Below, in pieces: positions 1 to 7,774 of a stretch of DNA of 64,000 nt. This stretch comes from Amycolatopsis mongoliensis (lineage in GTDB: Bacteria; Actinomycetota; Actinomycetes; Mycobacteriales; Pseudonocardiaceae): NCBI RefSeq assembly GCF_030285665.1, contig NZ_CP127295.1:1984001-2048000 (forward strand), written 5' to 3'. A model generated the notes under the pieces. It worked only from the letters and a program-made list of their open reading frames with translations. It had not been told where the DNA came from and did no database searches. The translations under genes were made by a program, and so were the position numbers. How positions within the stretch are numbered: position 1 is the stretch's first letter; each line of letters begins with the position of its first letter.

Positions 1-1415
1 GCGTCACGCGGGGCCAGCACCGCGACTGCGGCGTCCGCGTACCCCCGGGGCAGTGCGAACCGGCGTTCGACGAAGTCGGCGATACCGCGCAGCTTCGCCG
101 GCGCGAGCTCCGTCAGCTGCGAGAGCGGAAGGAACAGCCACAGCCGCAACGCCGCGATCGCGTGCTCGTCGATCTCGAAGCCGGTGCGGTCGGCCGGGGC
201 GCGGAACCCGGGGGCGCCCAGCGCCGGGCGGTCGCCGGACTCGACGTCGAAGGCCATCTCGAAGTCGATCAGGGAGATCCGGCCGTCGTCGTCCTCGTCG
301 ATGAGGATGTTCAGCGGGTGCAGGTCGCCGAAGACGACACCGCGGGCGTGGATCGCCTCGACCGTCTCCTCGACCCGGGCGACGACGTCGAGCGCGCGCC
401 GGGCGTAGGCGGCGAGGTCCGCGTCGGTCGTGTCGCGCCTGGTCAGCGGGTAGTTGCGGGCCAGCCAGTTGCCCAGCGAATTGCCCGGCATGTACTCCAT
501 GGCCAGGTAGTGGTGCTCCCAGACCGTGAAGTGCTCGAAGACGCGCGGCACGCCGGGGACGTCGTTCAGCCGGTCGAGCACCTCGTGTTCGCGGCGCAGC
601 CGTTCGACGGCGTCGATGCGCGCCTTGTCGAGGCCGGCGTGCGGACGGGCTTCCTTGAGGACGACCTCTTCGCCGCCCGCCTTGGGGTCGGCGAGGTAGA
701 CGCCGCCACCGTTGGAGAAGTGCAGGGAGCGCGTCACCTGGTAGGGGAACTGGGCCGGGTCGCCGCCCTTGCGCGCGGCGACGCTGCTCTGCAGGCAGGC
801 CGGAATCTTCACCCAGTCGGGGACGGAGAACGTCGGTTCCCGCTTGTCGGGAACCAGCCGGCCATCCGGCTTGCGGATCGCCAGGACGCGGTTGCCGTCG
901 TGTTCGACCCACTGTTCGGCGAAACCGCCGTAACGGACGTAGAGTGGCCCGTCGCCGTATCTGAGGTCGCTCAGGATATAGGCACCGTGCTCGCCGTCGA
1001 GCCGAACCGCCAGATCTTCGAGAACGCGCCCCAACTCGTCTTCGTCAGCCGGATAAATGGTGATGAGCTTGGCGCTGCCGTCACGGGGGGCGTATTTCGA
1101 ATTCCGGGCGAGCAGGATCATCAGCGAGCGGAGGTGCTTGTAGGAGATCCGGCGCTCGATACAGTACTCGTGCACCTGCACGAGCACGCGCCGGGCGTTG
1201 TCCAGACCGGCGGAAACGTGGATTTTCCAACCCTGGCCGGGAAGTTGGCGACCCTCCGGACGCAGCGACCGCCAAACTCCGCGATCACCGGTGATCCAGC
1301 CGGAGGCCGGCGCCGGCAGCGCCTGGGCAAAATCGTCGACCGGCGCGCCGATTTCCTGTTGTTCGTCGTAGAACAACGGATCGGCGAAGCAAAATGCTTC
1401 GTAGCGCAGGTCCAT
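1..1415 (-). CDS. Class III lanthionine synthetase (LanKC), N-terminal part, truncated by window edge
   Basis: The reverse strand reads open from an ATG at 1415 to the left edge, giving 471 residues. The first ~230 residues resemble the lyase domain of LanKC enzymes. A protein-kinase domain follows, with VVLKEARP (beta-3 Lys near 253), the catalytic loop VVFGDLHPLNILI (about 360) and LIDFEMA in the DFG position (about 384). In this family the kinase phosphorylates Ser/Thr of a precursor peptide, the lyase removes phosphate, and a C-terminal cyclase closes (methyl)lanthionine rings; the cyclase lies beyond the edge. GGAGGGG ends about 8 nt before the ATG. The precursor gene usually sits downstream, so also off the window. 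A plain Ser/Thr kinase is less likely because of the long N-terminal domain. Confidence 0.82.
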   Translation of the reverse strand, partial: MDLRYEAFCFADPLFYDEQQEIGAPVDDFAQALPAPASGWITGDRGVWRSLRPEGRQLPGQGWKIHVSAGLDNARRVLVQVHEYCIERRISYKHLRSLMILLARNSKYAPRDGSAKLITIYPADEDELGRVLEDLAVRLDGEHGAYILSDLRYGDGPLYVRYGGFAEQWVEHDGNRVLAIRKPDGRLVPDKREPTFSVPDWVKIPACLQSSVAARKGGDPAQFPYQVTRSLHFSNGGGVYLADPKAGGEEVVLKEARPHAGLDKARIDAVERLRREHEVLDRLNDVPGVPRVFEHFTVWEHHYLAMEYMPGNSLGNWLARNYPLTRRDTTDADLAAYARRALDVVARVEETVEAIHARGVVFGDLHPLNILIDEDDDGRISLIDFEMAFDVESGDRPALGAPGFRAPADRTGFEIDEHAIAALRLWLFLPLSQLTELAPAKLRGIADFVERRFALPRGYADAAVAVLAPRD

Positions 1416-1864
1416 CGAAGATACCCCTCCATGCGTTCCCCCGGGCACCTCAGCTCCGGGGACGAGGAATATTCCCCCATGCCGGACAGCCCCGCGCCTA
1501 TCCGCCAACCCGGGGGTTCAACTGGGCTATCCGAGGTAGGCGAAACGGGCACATACCAGTCGGTAGCCGAACCCAGCGTGATTCTTGGCCGATTGCCAAC
1601 CACTCTGTCGGGGTGTAACACGAAGCCTTTTACAACATTCCCGCAGGTCCACACCAGGATAACACGGAATAAACCACCGAATTGGCACGATGCCATCAAC
1701 ACCTTCTGGTGATCAATTCACCTGGTGCGACCACACCTCGTTGATCCGGGAAGTCCACTGTGGAGCGATCCGGGTGGTCCACGCCACGCCCGCGGCACCT
1801 CGGCGGACGGACCTGCCGGTACTACGGAGTAAGTTGGCGTCCGGCGGACCGGAAGGAGGAACGG
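1416..1864. other. Divergent intergenic region between lanKC and small membrane protein
   Basis: About 450 bases with no convincing gene. It must hold the reverse-strand promoter of the lanthipeptide synthetase and the forward promoter of the membrane-protein pair. It contains one TCCACTGTGGA palindrome at 1754-1764. I looked for a lanthipeptide precursor (short, Ser/Cys-rich C-terminus) on both strands and found none I could support. Confidence 0.5.
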
Positions 1865-2230
1865 GTGATCTTCGGATTCGCCGTGACGGTCGCCGTTGCG
1901 GCCACGCTCGTCGCGCTCTGGAGCTTCGTCCAGTCGGCCCGCAACCGGCTGCCGGACAACCCGCTCCTGATCGGGATCGCGGTCGTCGAGGTCCTGCTGG
2001 TCGTCCAGCTGGTGATCGGGATCGTGCTGCTCGCCGGCGGCGACCGGCCGGGCAGCCTGGCGACCTACCTGGCCTACCTGATCGGCTGCCTGGTCGTGCT
2101 GCCCGTCGGCGCCGCCTGGGCACTGGCCGAGCGGAGCCGGTCGAGCACCGCGGTGCTCGGCATCGCCTGCCTGGCCATCCCGGTGATGGTGCTGCGACTG
2201 AACGAGGTGTGGAGTGGAGCAACAGCGTAG
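1865..2230 (+). CDS. Small four-helix membrane protein, function unknown
   Basis: A 121-residue protein almost entirely made of hydrophobic segments (VIFGFAVTVAVAATLVALW, LIGIAVVEVLLVVQLVIGIVLL, LATYLAYLIGCLVVLPVGAAW, VLGIACLAIPVMVLRLNEVW), so about four membrane helices. The GTG at 1865 is chosen because GGAGGA lies just upstream; an upstream ATG at 1760 lacks this. It overlaps the next gene by 17 nt, so the two are probably translationally coupled and may form a complex. No catalytic motif is visible and I do not recognise a function. Confidence 0.7.
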   Translation: MIFGFAVTVAVAATLVALWSFVQSARNRLPDNPLLIGIAVVEVLLVVQLVIGIVLLAGGDRPGSLATYLAYLIGCLVVLPVGAAWALAERSRSSTAVLGIACLAIPVMVLRLNEVWSGATA

Positions 2231-2624
2231 GACGGCCTCCGGCCCCGGACGGGTGCTCGTCGCCGTGTACGCGATCTTCGCGCTGGCCGCGACGTCGCGG
2301 GCCGGCGTCCAGATCAGCACGAAGTTCCACGAAGCACCGCTGGCCTACCTGCTCTCGGCGTTCGCCGCGGTCGTGTACATCGTCGCGACGATCGCGCTGG
2401 CCCGCCGCGGCGACGGCTGGTGGCGCGTGGCGCTGGCGGCCTGCTCGATCGAACTGCTGGGCGTGCTGACCATCGGCACGCTCAGCCTCGTCGACGCGGC
2501 TGCGTTCCGGCACCCGACCGTCTGGTCGGTCTACGGCGAGGGCTACCTGTTCATCCCGCTGGTGCTGCCGGTCATCGGGCTGTACTGGCTCCGCCGCACC
2601 GCCCCGGTCAAGGTCACGGCCTGA
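2214..2624 (+). CDS. Small membrane protein, function unknown
   Basis: A 136-residue protein with a GTG start inside the end of the preceding gene. Hydrophobic stretches (VLVAVYAIFALAATSRAGVQ, LAYLLSAFAAVVYIVATIALA, VALAACSIELLGVLTIGTLSLVD, LFIPLVLPVIGLYWL) predict four membrane helices. The polar loop HPTVWSVYGEGY before the last helix is a family-like signature, but I cannot name the family. The pair probably works as one unit in the cytoplasmic membrane. Its 3' end overlaps the convergent glycosyltransferase gene by 11 nt. Confidence 0.7.
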   Translation: MEQQRRTASGPGRVLVAVYAIFALAATSRAGVQISTKFHEAPLAYLLSAFAAVVYIVATIALARRGDGWWRVALAACSIELLGVLTIGTLSLVDAAAFRHPTVWSVYGEGYLFIPLVLPVIGLYWLRRTAPVKVTA

Positions 2625-4491
2625 CTCCGCAGTCGAACAGCACCCCGGCGGTGGCGGCGTCCGGGCCGATCCGCGCGGGCGGCACCGGACGGCAGTGCTT
2701 CGCCTCCCACCCGATGCGCCCGGTCAGCTCGCCCGCGTCCCCCACGGCGGCGGTCCGCTGTTTGGCGGCGCCGCGGCCGATCTCGAGGAACACCTGCGGC
2801 AACAGCACGTACCGCAGCTTCCCGGCCGACACCCACTGCGGCAGGTCGGCGGCGGGCGGCGCCGGATCGAAGCCCAGGTAACCGCCCAGCGGCGCCACGC
2901 GCGCGTCGGTGTTCAGCAGGAACGGGTCCGCGCCGTAGGTGCCGCCCTCGACGGCCAGGACGATTTCCGTGGACGACGCCTGCGCGTACGCGAGCACCTC
3001 CCGCTGACCCGGGCTGAGCCGGTACGCGTTCTCGATGAACCGGACATACCCCGCCTCGGCACCCTGTCCGGTGTTGAGGCCGACGACCGTGCGCACCGCG
3101 TCCGTCGACGGCGGCCCGGCACCCGGGTCGGCGGTCTCCAGCACGCTGGCCGGACGCACGGCGGTGTCGACGACGAAGGCGGCGGGACCGGCCACGACGG
3201 CGGCCAGCCCGATGACGACCGCGACGCGCGGAGCCCGCAGGAGCGCCGCGACGACGGCGAGCAGCGCCAGCGCGAGCACGGGGTACCGCAGCCACGGCAG
3301 CCAGTCCGGCGTCCGGTCGAGGAGGACGTAAGCGAGCAGCGCCGTCCCCGCCACCGCGGCCGGCAGCACGAACCGGGCCGGTCCTTCCGAGCGGTGCCAC
3401 CGCCAAGCCGTGGCCAGGCCGGCCGCGGAGAGCGCCGCGATCGCCGGGGCGAGCTCGGCGGTGTAGTAGGCGTGGAAGATGCCGCCGGTGAACGAGAAGA
3501 CCGCGGCGCCGACGACCAGCCAGCCACCCCACAACGCCCAGCCGGCCTTCGTTTTCGCCGCGGCGCCACGAGCGCGGCAAGCGGCGACGACCAGGGACAC
3601 CAGCGCGAGCGGGAGCAGCCAGGCGATCTGCCCACCGACCTCGGCGTCGAACAACCGCAGCGGTCCCGCGCCGCCGCCGAGCGCCGCGCCGATCGTGGCG
3701 CCGTAGCCGCCGCCGATCCCGGTCGACCCGCCGACCAGCCGCGTCACGCCGTTGTAGCCGAACGCCAGCTGCCAGACCGAGCCGTCCGTGGTGCTGCCGA
3801 CGAACGGCTTCGCGCCCGGCCACAGGGTGACGACGACGGGCCAGGCCAGTGACACGACGAGCGTCACCCCGCCGGCCAAGCCGATCCACGCGAGACGTCG
3901 TCCGCGCGAGCCGGGCGCCGCGACGAAGTACGCCAGCGCCAGGCCGGGCAGCACGATCCACGCGGCGAGCATCTTCGTGAGGAACCCCAGCCCGACGAAC
4001 ACCCCGGCCCACACCAGCCACCGCGCGTTGTCGACGGCGCGGGTGACGCAGTAGGCGGCGAGCAGCAGCACGAGCACCAGGAGGGTGTCCGGCACGTTGT
4101 CGCGGTTGATCGCCGCGGTGATCGGCGTCAGCGCGAACAGCGCCGCGGCGAGCAGGGCGGTCCGGGGGCCGGCCCAGCGGCGCACCACCCGGTGCAGCAC
4201 GAACACGGCGGCCACGCCTTCGACGACCTGGACCAGCGCGATCGCCCAGGGGTGGAAGCCGAACACGGCCACGCCGAGCGCCTGGGTCCAGAACGCGAGC
4301 GGTGGCTTGTCGACCGTGACGACTCCCGCCGGCTCGAAGCCCGCGAAGAAGAACGCCGAGACGTCGTGGGACATCGAGTGCACGGCGGCGGCGTAGTACG
4401 GCTGCAGCGGCCTGCTCAGCGCCCATCCCCACAACGCCGCCGCGACCGCCAGCACCGTCCCCAACGCGATCCGCTCGGCCTTCGCCGTCAT
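2614..4491 (-). CDS. GT39/ArnT-type membrane glycosyltransferase
   Basis: A 625-residue polytopic protein resembling the PMT/ArnT (GT-C) family, which transfers sugars from polyprenyl-phosphate donors outside the membrane. After the first helix, YYAAAVHSMSHDVSAFFF and VTVDKPPLAFWTQ match the family's first extracytoplasmic loop with its acidic and DKPP residues. INRDNVPDTLLV follows in a later loop. About a dozen hydrophobic segments run to residue ~470, then a soluble C-terminal domain containing NTGQGAEAGYVRFIENAYR. The ATG at 4491 has GGAGGGGG 4 nt upstream; longer readings lack this. It is convergent with the small membrane protein and divergent from the secreted protease. Confidence 0.82.
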   Translation of the reverse strand: MTAKAERIALGTVLAVAAALWGWALSRPLQPYYAAAVHSMSHDVSAFFFAGFEPAGVVTVDKPPLAFWTQALGVAVFGFHPWAIALVQVVEGVAAVFVLHRVVRRWAGPRTALLAAALFALTPITAAINRDNVPDTLLVLVLLLAAYCVTRAVDNARWLVWAGVFVGLGFLTKMLAAWIVLPGLALAYFVAAPGSRGRRLAWIGLAGGVTLVVSLAWPVVVTLWPGAKPFVGSTTDGSVWQLAFGYNGVTRLVGGSTGIGGGYGATIGAALGGGAGPLRLFDAEVGGQIAWLLPLALVSLVVAACRARGAAAKTKAGWALWGGWLVVGAAVFSFTGGIFHAYYTAELAPAIAALSAAGLATAWRWHRSEGPARFVLPAAVAGTALLAYVLLDRTPDWLPWLRYPVLALALLAVVAALLRAPRVAVVIGLAAVVAGPAAFVVDTAVRPASVLETADPGAGPPSTDAVRTVVGLNTGQGAEAGYVRFIENAYRLSPGQREVLAYAQASSTEIVLAVEGGTYGADPFLLNTDARVAPLGGYLGFDPAPPAADLPQWVSAGKLRYVLLPQVFLEIGRGAAKQRTAAVGDAGELTGRIGWEAKHCRPVPPARIGPDAATAGVLFDCGVRP

Positions 4492-4745
4492 GTCGCCCCC
4501 TCCGGTTCCCTGGGAAAGGTAGGGCGGCGCGGCGCCGGAGTCCTCAAGCTCCGGATTGAAGTGGGCCTCCACCCGTGGGTTGAGCGCGGAACAGTACGGG
4601 AACTGCACGTAGTCCATTCGGCGAAATAAATACGGATGCGACCGGACTTTCGTCGGTTCCGGACATTCCCTGAAAACTCGGACACTCTTCTCGTTCGGTC
4701 CCCACCGGCTTTCCCGTGCGGGTCTCCGCACGAAAAGGAGTGAGC

Positions 4746-5462
4746 GTGAAACTCGGCAAGTTCGTCCTGCTGGCCGCGAGCACCGCGCTGGCCCTGGTCG
4801 GCTTCGGCGGTCCCGCGGCGGCTCAGAGCACCCCGCAGGCCCAGCCGTCGATCATCGGCGGCAGCACCGCCTCGAGCGGTCCCTGGGCGGCCCGGCTGTT
4901 CGTGAACGGCCAGCAGAACTGCACCGCGACGATCATCGCGCCGCAGTACATCCTGACCGCGAAGCACTGCGTCAGCAGCTCCGGGACGTACACGTTCCGG
5001 ATCGGCAGCCTGGACCAGTCCAGTGGCGGCACGATGGCCACCGGATCGACGATCACCCGCTACAACGGCGCCGCTGACCTGGCGATCGTCCGCCTCACGA
5101 CGTCGGTGAACGCGACGTACTCGCCGCTCGGCAACGTCGGTGACGTCTCGGTCGGCCAGAACGTCTCGGTCTACGGCTGGGGCGCGACCAGCCAGTGCGG
5201 TTCCGAGATCAACTGCCAGTCGCGGTACCTGAAGGTCGCGACGGTGCGGGTGAACTCGATCGGCTGCAGCGACTACACCGGCGGCGTCGCGGTGTGCGCG
5301 AACCGCGTCGACGGCATCACCGCCGGCGGCGACTCGGGTGGCCCGATGTTCGCCTCCGGCCGCCAGGTCGGCGTCGCGTCGACCAGCGACCGGTCGAACA
5401 ACACGGCGTACACGAACATCACGCGTTATCGCAGCTGGATTTCCCAGGTGGCCGGCGTCTGA
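4746..5462 (+). CDS. Secreted trypsin-like serine protease (S1 family)
   Basis: A 238-residue secreted S1 protease. The signal peptide (KLGKFVLLAASTALALVGFGGPAAAQ) is followed by a short propeptide and the mature N-terminus IIGGSTASS, matching zymogen activation by cleavage before IIGG. The triad is visible: His in ILTAKHC, Asp in AADLAIVRL, Ser in GGDSGGP. Six cysteines can pair as in Streptomyces griseus trypsin-like enzymes. The GTG at 4746 is favoured by AAAAGGAG at 4733-4740. A strong hairpin follows the stop. It probably digests extracellular protein; specificity cannot be read reliably. Confidence 0.9.
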   Translation: MKLGKFVLLAASTALALVGFGGPAAAQSTPQAQPSIIGGSTASSGPWAARLFVNGQQNCTATIIAPQYILTAKHCVSSSGTYTFRIGSLDQSSGGTMATGSTITRYNGAADLAIVRLTTSVNATYSPLGNVGDVSVGQNVSVYGWGATSQCGSEINCQSRYLKVATVRVNSIGCSDYTGGVAVCANRVDGITAGGDSGGPMFASGRQVGVASTSDRSNNTAYTNITRYRSWISQVAGV

Positions 5463-5473
5463 TTTTCCGGAAA

Positions 5474-5501
5474 GGGCCCGGCCGTTTCCGCGGCCGGGCC
5501 C
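5474..5501. terminator. Bidirectional hairpin terminator
   Basis: A perfect 11-bp stem (GGGCCCGGCCG at 5474-5484 and CGGCCGGGCCC at 5491-5501) with a 6-nt loop lies between the convergent protease and alginate-lyase genes. There is no long T tract, which is normal for actinobacterial terminators. Confidence 0.75.
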
Positions 5502-5508
5502 GTTGCCG

Positions 5509-6804
5509 TCAGGACGTCGAAATGTCGTCGAGCTGTTCCGCGGCGGGCCGGACCGGGTAGAGGTCACCGCCCGGTTCGACCGGCACCCGCGGCAACGCCG
5601 TCCGAGCCGCTTTGTCGCCCGCGTCGGCCGCCGCGTGCAGGACGTCCAGCGCGGCGTACTGGCGGAAGTCCAGCTCGGGGTAGGACCACTGTCCCTGCGT
5701 CGCCCCCGGGATCAGGAAGTCGACCGCTTTGAAGAGCGTCGCGCCACCGGGTGCGGTGTAGTGCCACAGGTCGACGCCGACGTGCTTGCCGATCTGCGCG
5801 AGCCGCGTCAGCGCGACGAGGTTGAAGTTGGAGTAGTGCCAGCTGCGCGTCCGGCTCGCTTCCGCCGGCTGGTAGCCGTCAGCCCGGATCTGCGGGGCGA
5901 TCCGCTTCGGCCCGGCGTCCTGGGCGATGGTCTTCGCCAGGTCCCGCTGCCCCGTGCCGAGCGCCAGCGCGGCGGCCATCATGTCGTAGAAGCTGCCGTG
6001 GTTGTTCTGCGCCGCGGCTTCGTCGGTGCCGTTCTTGCTGGTGCGCAACCAGTTCAGGAACTGCGTGTACCAGCCGGTCATGCCGGCCTGGTCGGTCTTC
6101 GTCCAGCCGGGGGCGCCGGTGGCGAGGATCGCGGTGGCGTCGACGACCTCGGTGAGCGTGTAGGAGAACTCGATGATGCCGATGCCGCGGCCGTCCACCT
6201 TGCACGGGATGCCCTGGGCGTAGTTCATGTTCGGGTTCATCTTCGTGGCGGCGTCGAGGAACCACGTGCGCAGGTCGAGGGCCGCACGCTGGGCGTACCG
6301 CGCGTCGCCGGTGTAGTACCAGGCGAGGGCGAGCTGGTAGATCGCGGCGAAGGCGTTGCCGCGGTAGGCGTGGTCGGTGATCTCGTCGACGATCGGGTTG
6401 CGCTGGCCGTCCTTCTGCACGAACGGGCAGCCCCAGGGGTTCTCGACGGTCGGGTCGGTGGTGGGCCACCAGTAGGGCGCGAGGCTGAGGTAGTCGTGCT
6501 TGTCGCCGCTGGGCGGGACCTGCTTCTTGGAGGTGACGCTCCAGGGCCCGGTCGTGAGGTCGGTCTTCGCGGCGGCGAGCAGGTTGTTCAGGGCGGTCTT
6601 GGCCGTGCGTTCGCCGACGAGCGCGGCGAACTTGGTCCGCAGCAACTGGTTGCCGTCGAGGACGGCGGTGTCCGGGGCGCAGATCGCCCCGAGGACCGGG
6701 ACGGTGCAGCCGTGCGCCGCCGGGGCGGCCTCGGCGGGCGCGGCTACGAAGGTGGCTCCCGCGACGAGGGCGAGCACCGCCACGACAGTGTGGCGAAGAA
6801 GCAT
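5509..6804 (-). CDS. Secreted alginate lyase family protein
   Basis: A 431-residue protein with a signal peptide (MLLRHTVVAVLALVAGATFVAAPAEAAPA) and a mainly alpha-helical (alpha/alpha)-barrel sequence typical of the alginate-lyase/PL5 group. Family-like motifs are DYLSLAPYWWP, AQNNHGSFYD (active-site Asn-His region) and YSNFNLVALTRLAQIG. It would act outside the cell by beta-elimination on uronic-acid polymers, although actinobacterial members may have other acidic glycan substrates. The ATG at 6804 is preferred to one 19 codons upstream because GGAG sits just before it and the signal peptide starts there. The ribosome site lies in one arm of an inverted repeat at 6810-6852. Confidence 0.78.
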   Translation of the reverse strand: MLLRHTVVAVLALVAGATFVAAPAEAAPAAHGCTVPVLGAICAPDTAVLDGNQLLRTKFAALVGERTAKTALNNLLAAAKTDLTTGPWSVTSKKQVPPSGDKHDYLSLAPYWWPTTDPTVENPWGCPFVQKDGQRNPIVDEITDHAYRGNAFAAIYQLALAWYYTGDARYAQRAALDLRTWFLDAATKMNPNMNYAQGIPCKVDGRGIGIIEFSYTLTEVVDATAILATGAPGWTKTDQAGMTGWYTQFLNWLRTSKNGTDEAAAQNNHGSFYDMMAAALALGTGQRDLAKTIAQDAGPKRIAPQIRADGYQPAEASRTRSWHYSNFNLVALTRLAQIGKHVGVDLWHYTAPGGATLFKAVDFLIPGATQGQWSYPELDFRQYAALDVLHAAADAGDKAARTALPRVPVEPGGDLYPVRPAAEQLDDISTS

Positions 6805-6809
6805 GTCCG

Positions 6810-6852
6810 CTCCATTCACGAATATGAACACAAATCCTGTGAGTGAATGGAG
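6810..6852 (-). promoter_or_regulatory. Inverted repeat covering the ribosome site of the alginate lyase gene
   Basis: CTCCATTCAC (6810-6819) and GTGAATGGAG (6843-6852) form perfect 10-bp arms 23 nt apart. On the transcript the second arm contains the GGAG ribosome site of the gene starting at 6804. It could be a repressor operator or a hairpin that hides the ribosome site. Confidence 0.45.
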
Positions 6853-6892
6853 AGTACGCATGTGAACATCACTTCGGCAATGGGCCGATGGT

Positions 6893-7393
6893 TCAGTCGC
6901 GAGGACGGAAGAAGGCTTCGAGTCGCGCGGTGGCGAGCTCCGCCCAGGTGTCGGTGGTGACGAGCACGGCCGCGGCCCCGGTGGGGAACTTGGTCCGGAC
7001 CAGCCGGGTGTCGTCCCCGTAGCCGGCGAGGTGCAAGGTCAGCTCGCTGACCCCAGGCTCGTGTCCGACGAGGGCGAGGGTGACGACGTCGTCAGGAATC
7101 CGGCGAGCGGCGGCCAGGAACTCTTCGGGGCCGGCACCGTAGAGATCTTCGTCGTACTCGACGGGTGGCGTTTCCGAGAACGCCTCGCTCACCCGCTCCC
7201 AGGTTTCCCTGGTGCGACGGGCGGTGGAACAGAGGACGCGATCGGGGACGTAGCCGTTGTCGCCGAGCCAGCGGCCGAGCTTGGGAGCGTCCCGAAGTCC
7301 CCGGGGCCCGAGGGGGCGTTCGCGGTCCGGGACGTCGTCCGGCCAGGCCGATTTGGCGTGCCGGAGGACGATGAGCCGCCTGGTCGCGTCCAT
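6893..7393 (-). CDS. sixA: SixA-type phosphohistidine phosphatase (histidine phosphatase superfamily)
   Basis: A 166-residue cytosolic protein with the RHG-like motif LIVLRHAKSAWP at the N-terminus and the second catalytic region LALVGHEPGVSEL. Between them PDRERPLGPRGLRDA and DRVLCSTARRTRETW match the SixA branch, which removes phosphate from phosphohistidine or small phosphorylated metabolites. The length matches the family. AGGCGG precedes the ATG at 7393 by 6 nt; a GTG two codons upstream overlaps that site and is less likely. It stands alone between divergent or unrelated genes, so its target cannot be inferred. Confidence 0.85.
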   Translation of the reverse strand: MDATRRLIVLRHAKSAWPDDVPDRERPLGPRGLRDAPKLGRWLGDNGYVPDRVLCSTARRTRETWERVSEAFSETPPVEYDEDLYGAGPEEFLAAARRIPDDVVTLALVGHEPGVSELTLHLAGYGDDTRLVRTKFPTGAAAVLVTTDTWAELATARLEAFFRPRD

Positions 7394-7774
7394 GTTCACC
7401 GCCTGTCATCCGGAGTCGGTGCCCGTCACCGTAACCGAGAAACTCGGGGCGCACGGCCGAGCCGGGCGCCCCGAGCGGACTAACACCAGAACCAAAGCCA
7501 ATGAAACATCTATTTCCTTCCGAGCATTCAACAGAAATGATTCGGAGCGGAACACAAAGAGGAATCCTCATGTGTCGCTCACGTGGTTACGCGGAGATTA
7601 GGGCAAGAAGAGCCCCTGGCGCAAGACTTTTGCTGACATAGAGTTACGTACAGCTGTGTCGGTAAAGGCATTCGACGAGCAGGGGTCAGCCGCTAGTGGC
7701 CAGAACCTGCGTGTTCGCCCACGGGGACACATAGTGAGAGTGTACGAACGTTCAGCGGTTCACTCTTTGGTGGA
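7394..7774. other. Intergenic region, A/T-richer than its surroundings
   Basis: About 380 bases with no supportable gene. The stretch around 7490-7580 is visibly richer in A and T than the flanks. It contains the upstream region of the phosphatase gene and the downstream end of the SARP regulator. I saw no clear repeat or terminator. Confidence 0.5.

Noticed and set aside
162..1712. Forward reading frame of 516 codons opposite the lanthipeptide synthetase
   Set aside because: The reverse strand carries unmistakable kinase motifs and a ribosome site; the forward frame has none.
1416..1864. Lanthipeptide precursor gene in the synthetase upstream region
   Set aside because: No short frame with a ribosome site and a Ser/Cys-rich core; precursors of this class usually lie downstream, outside the window.
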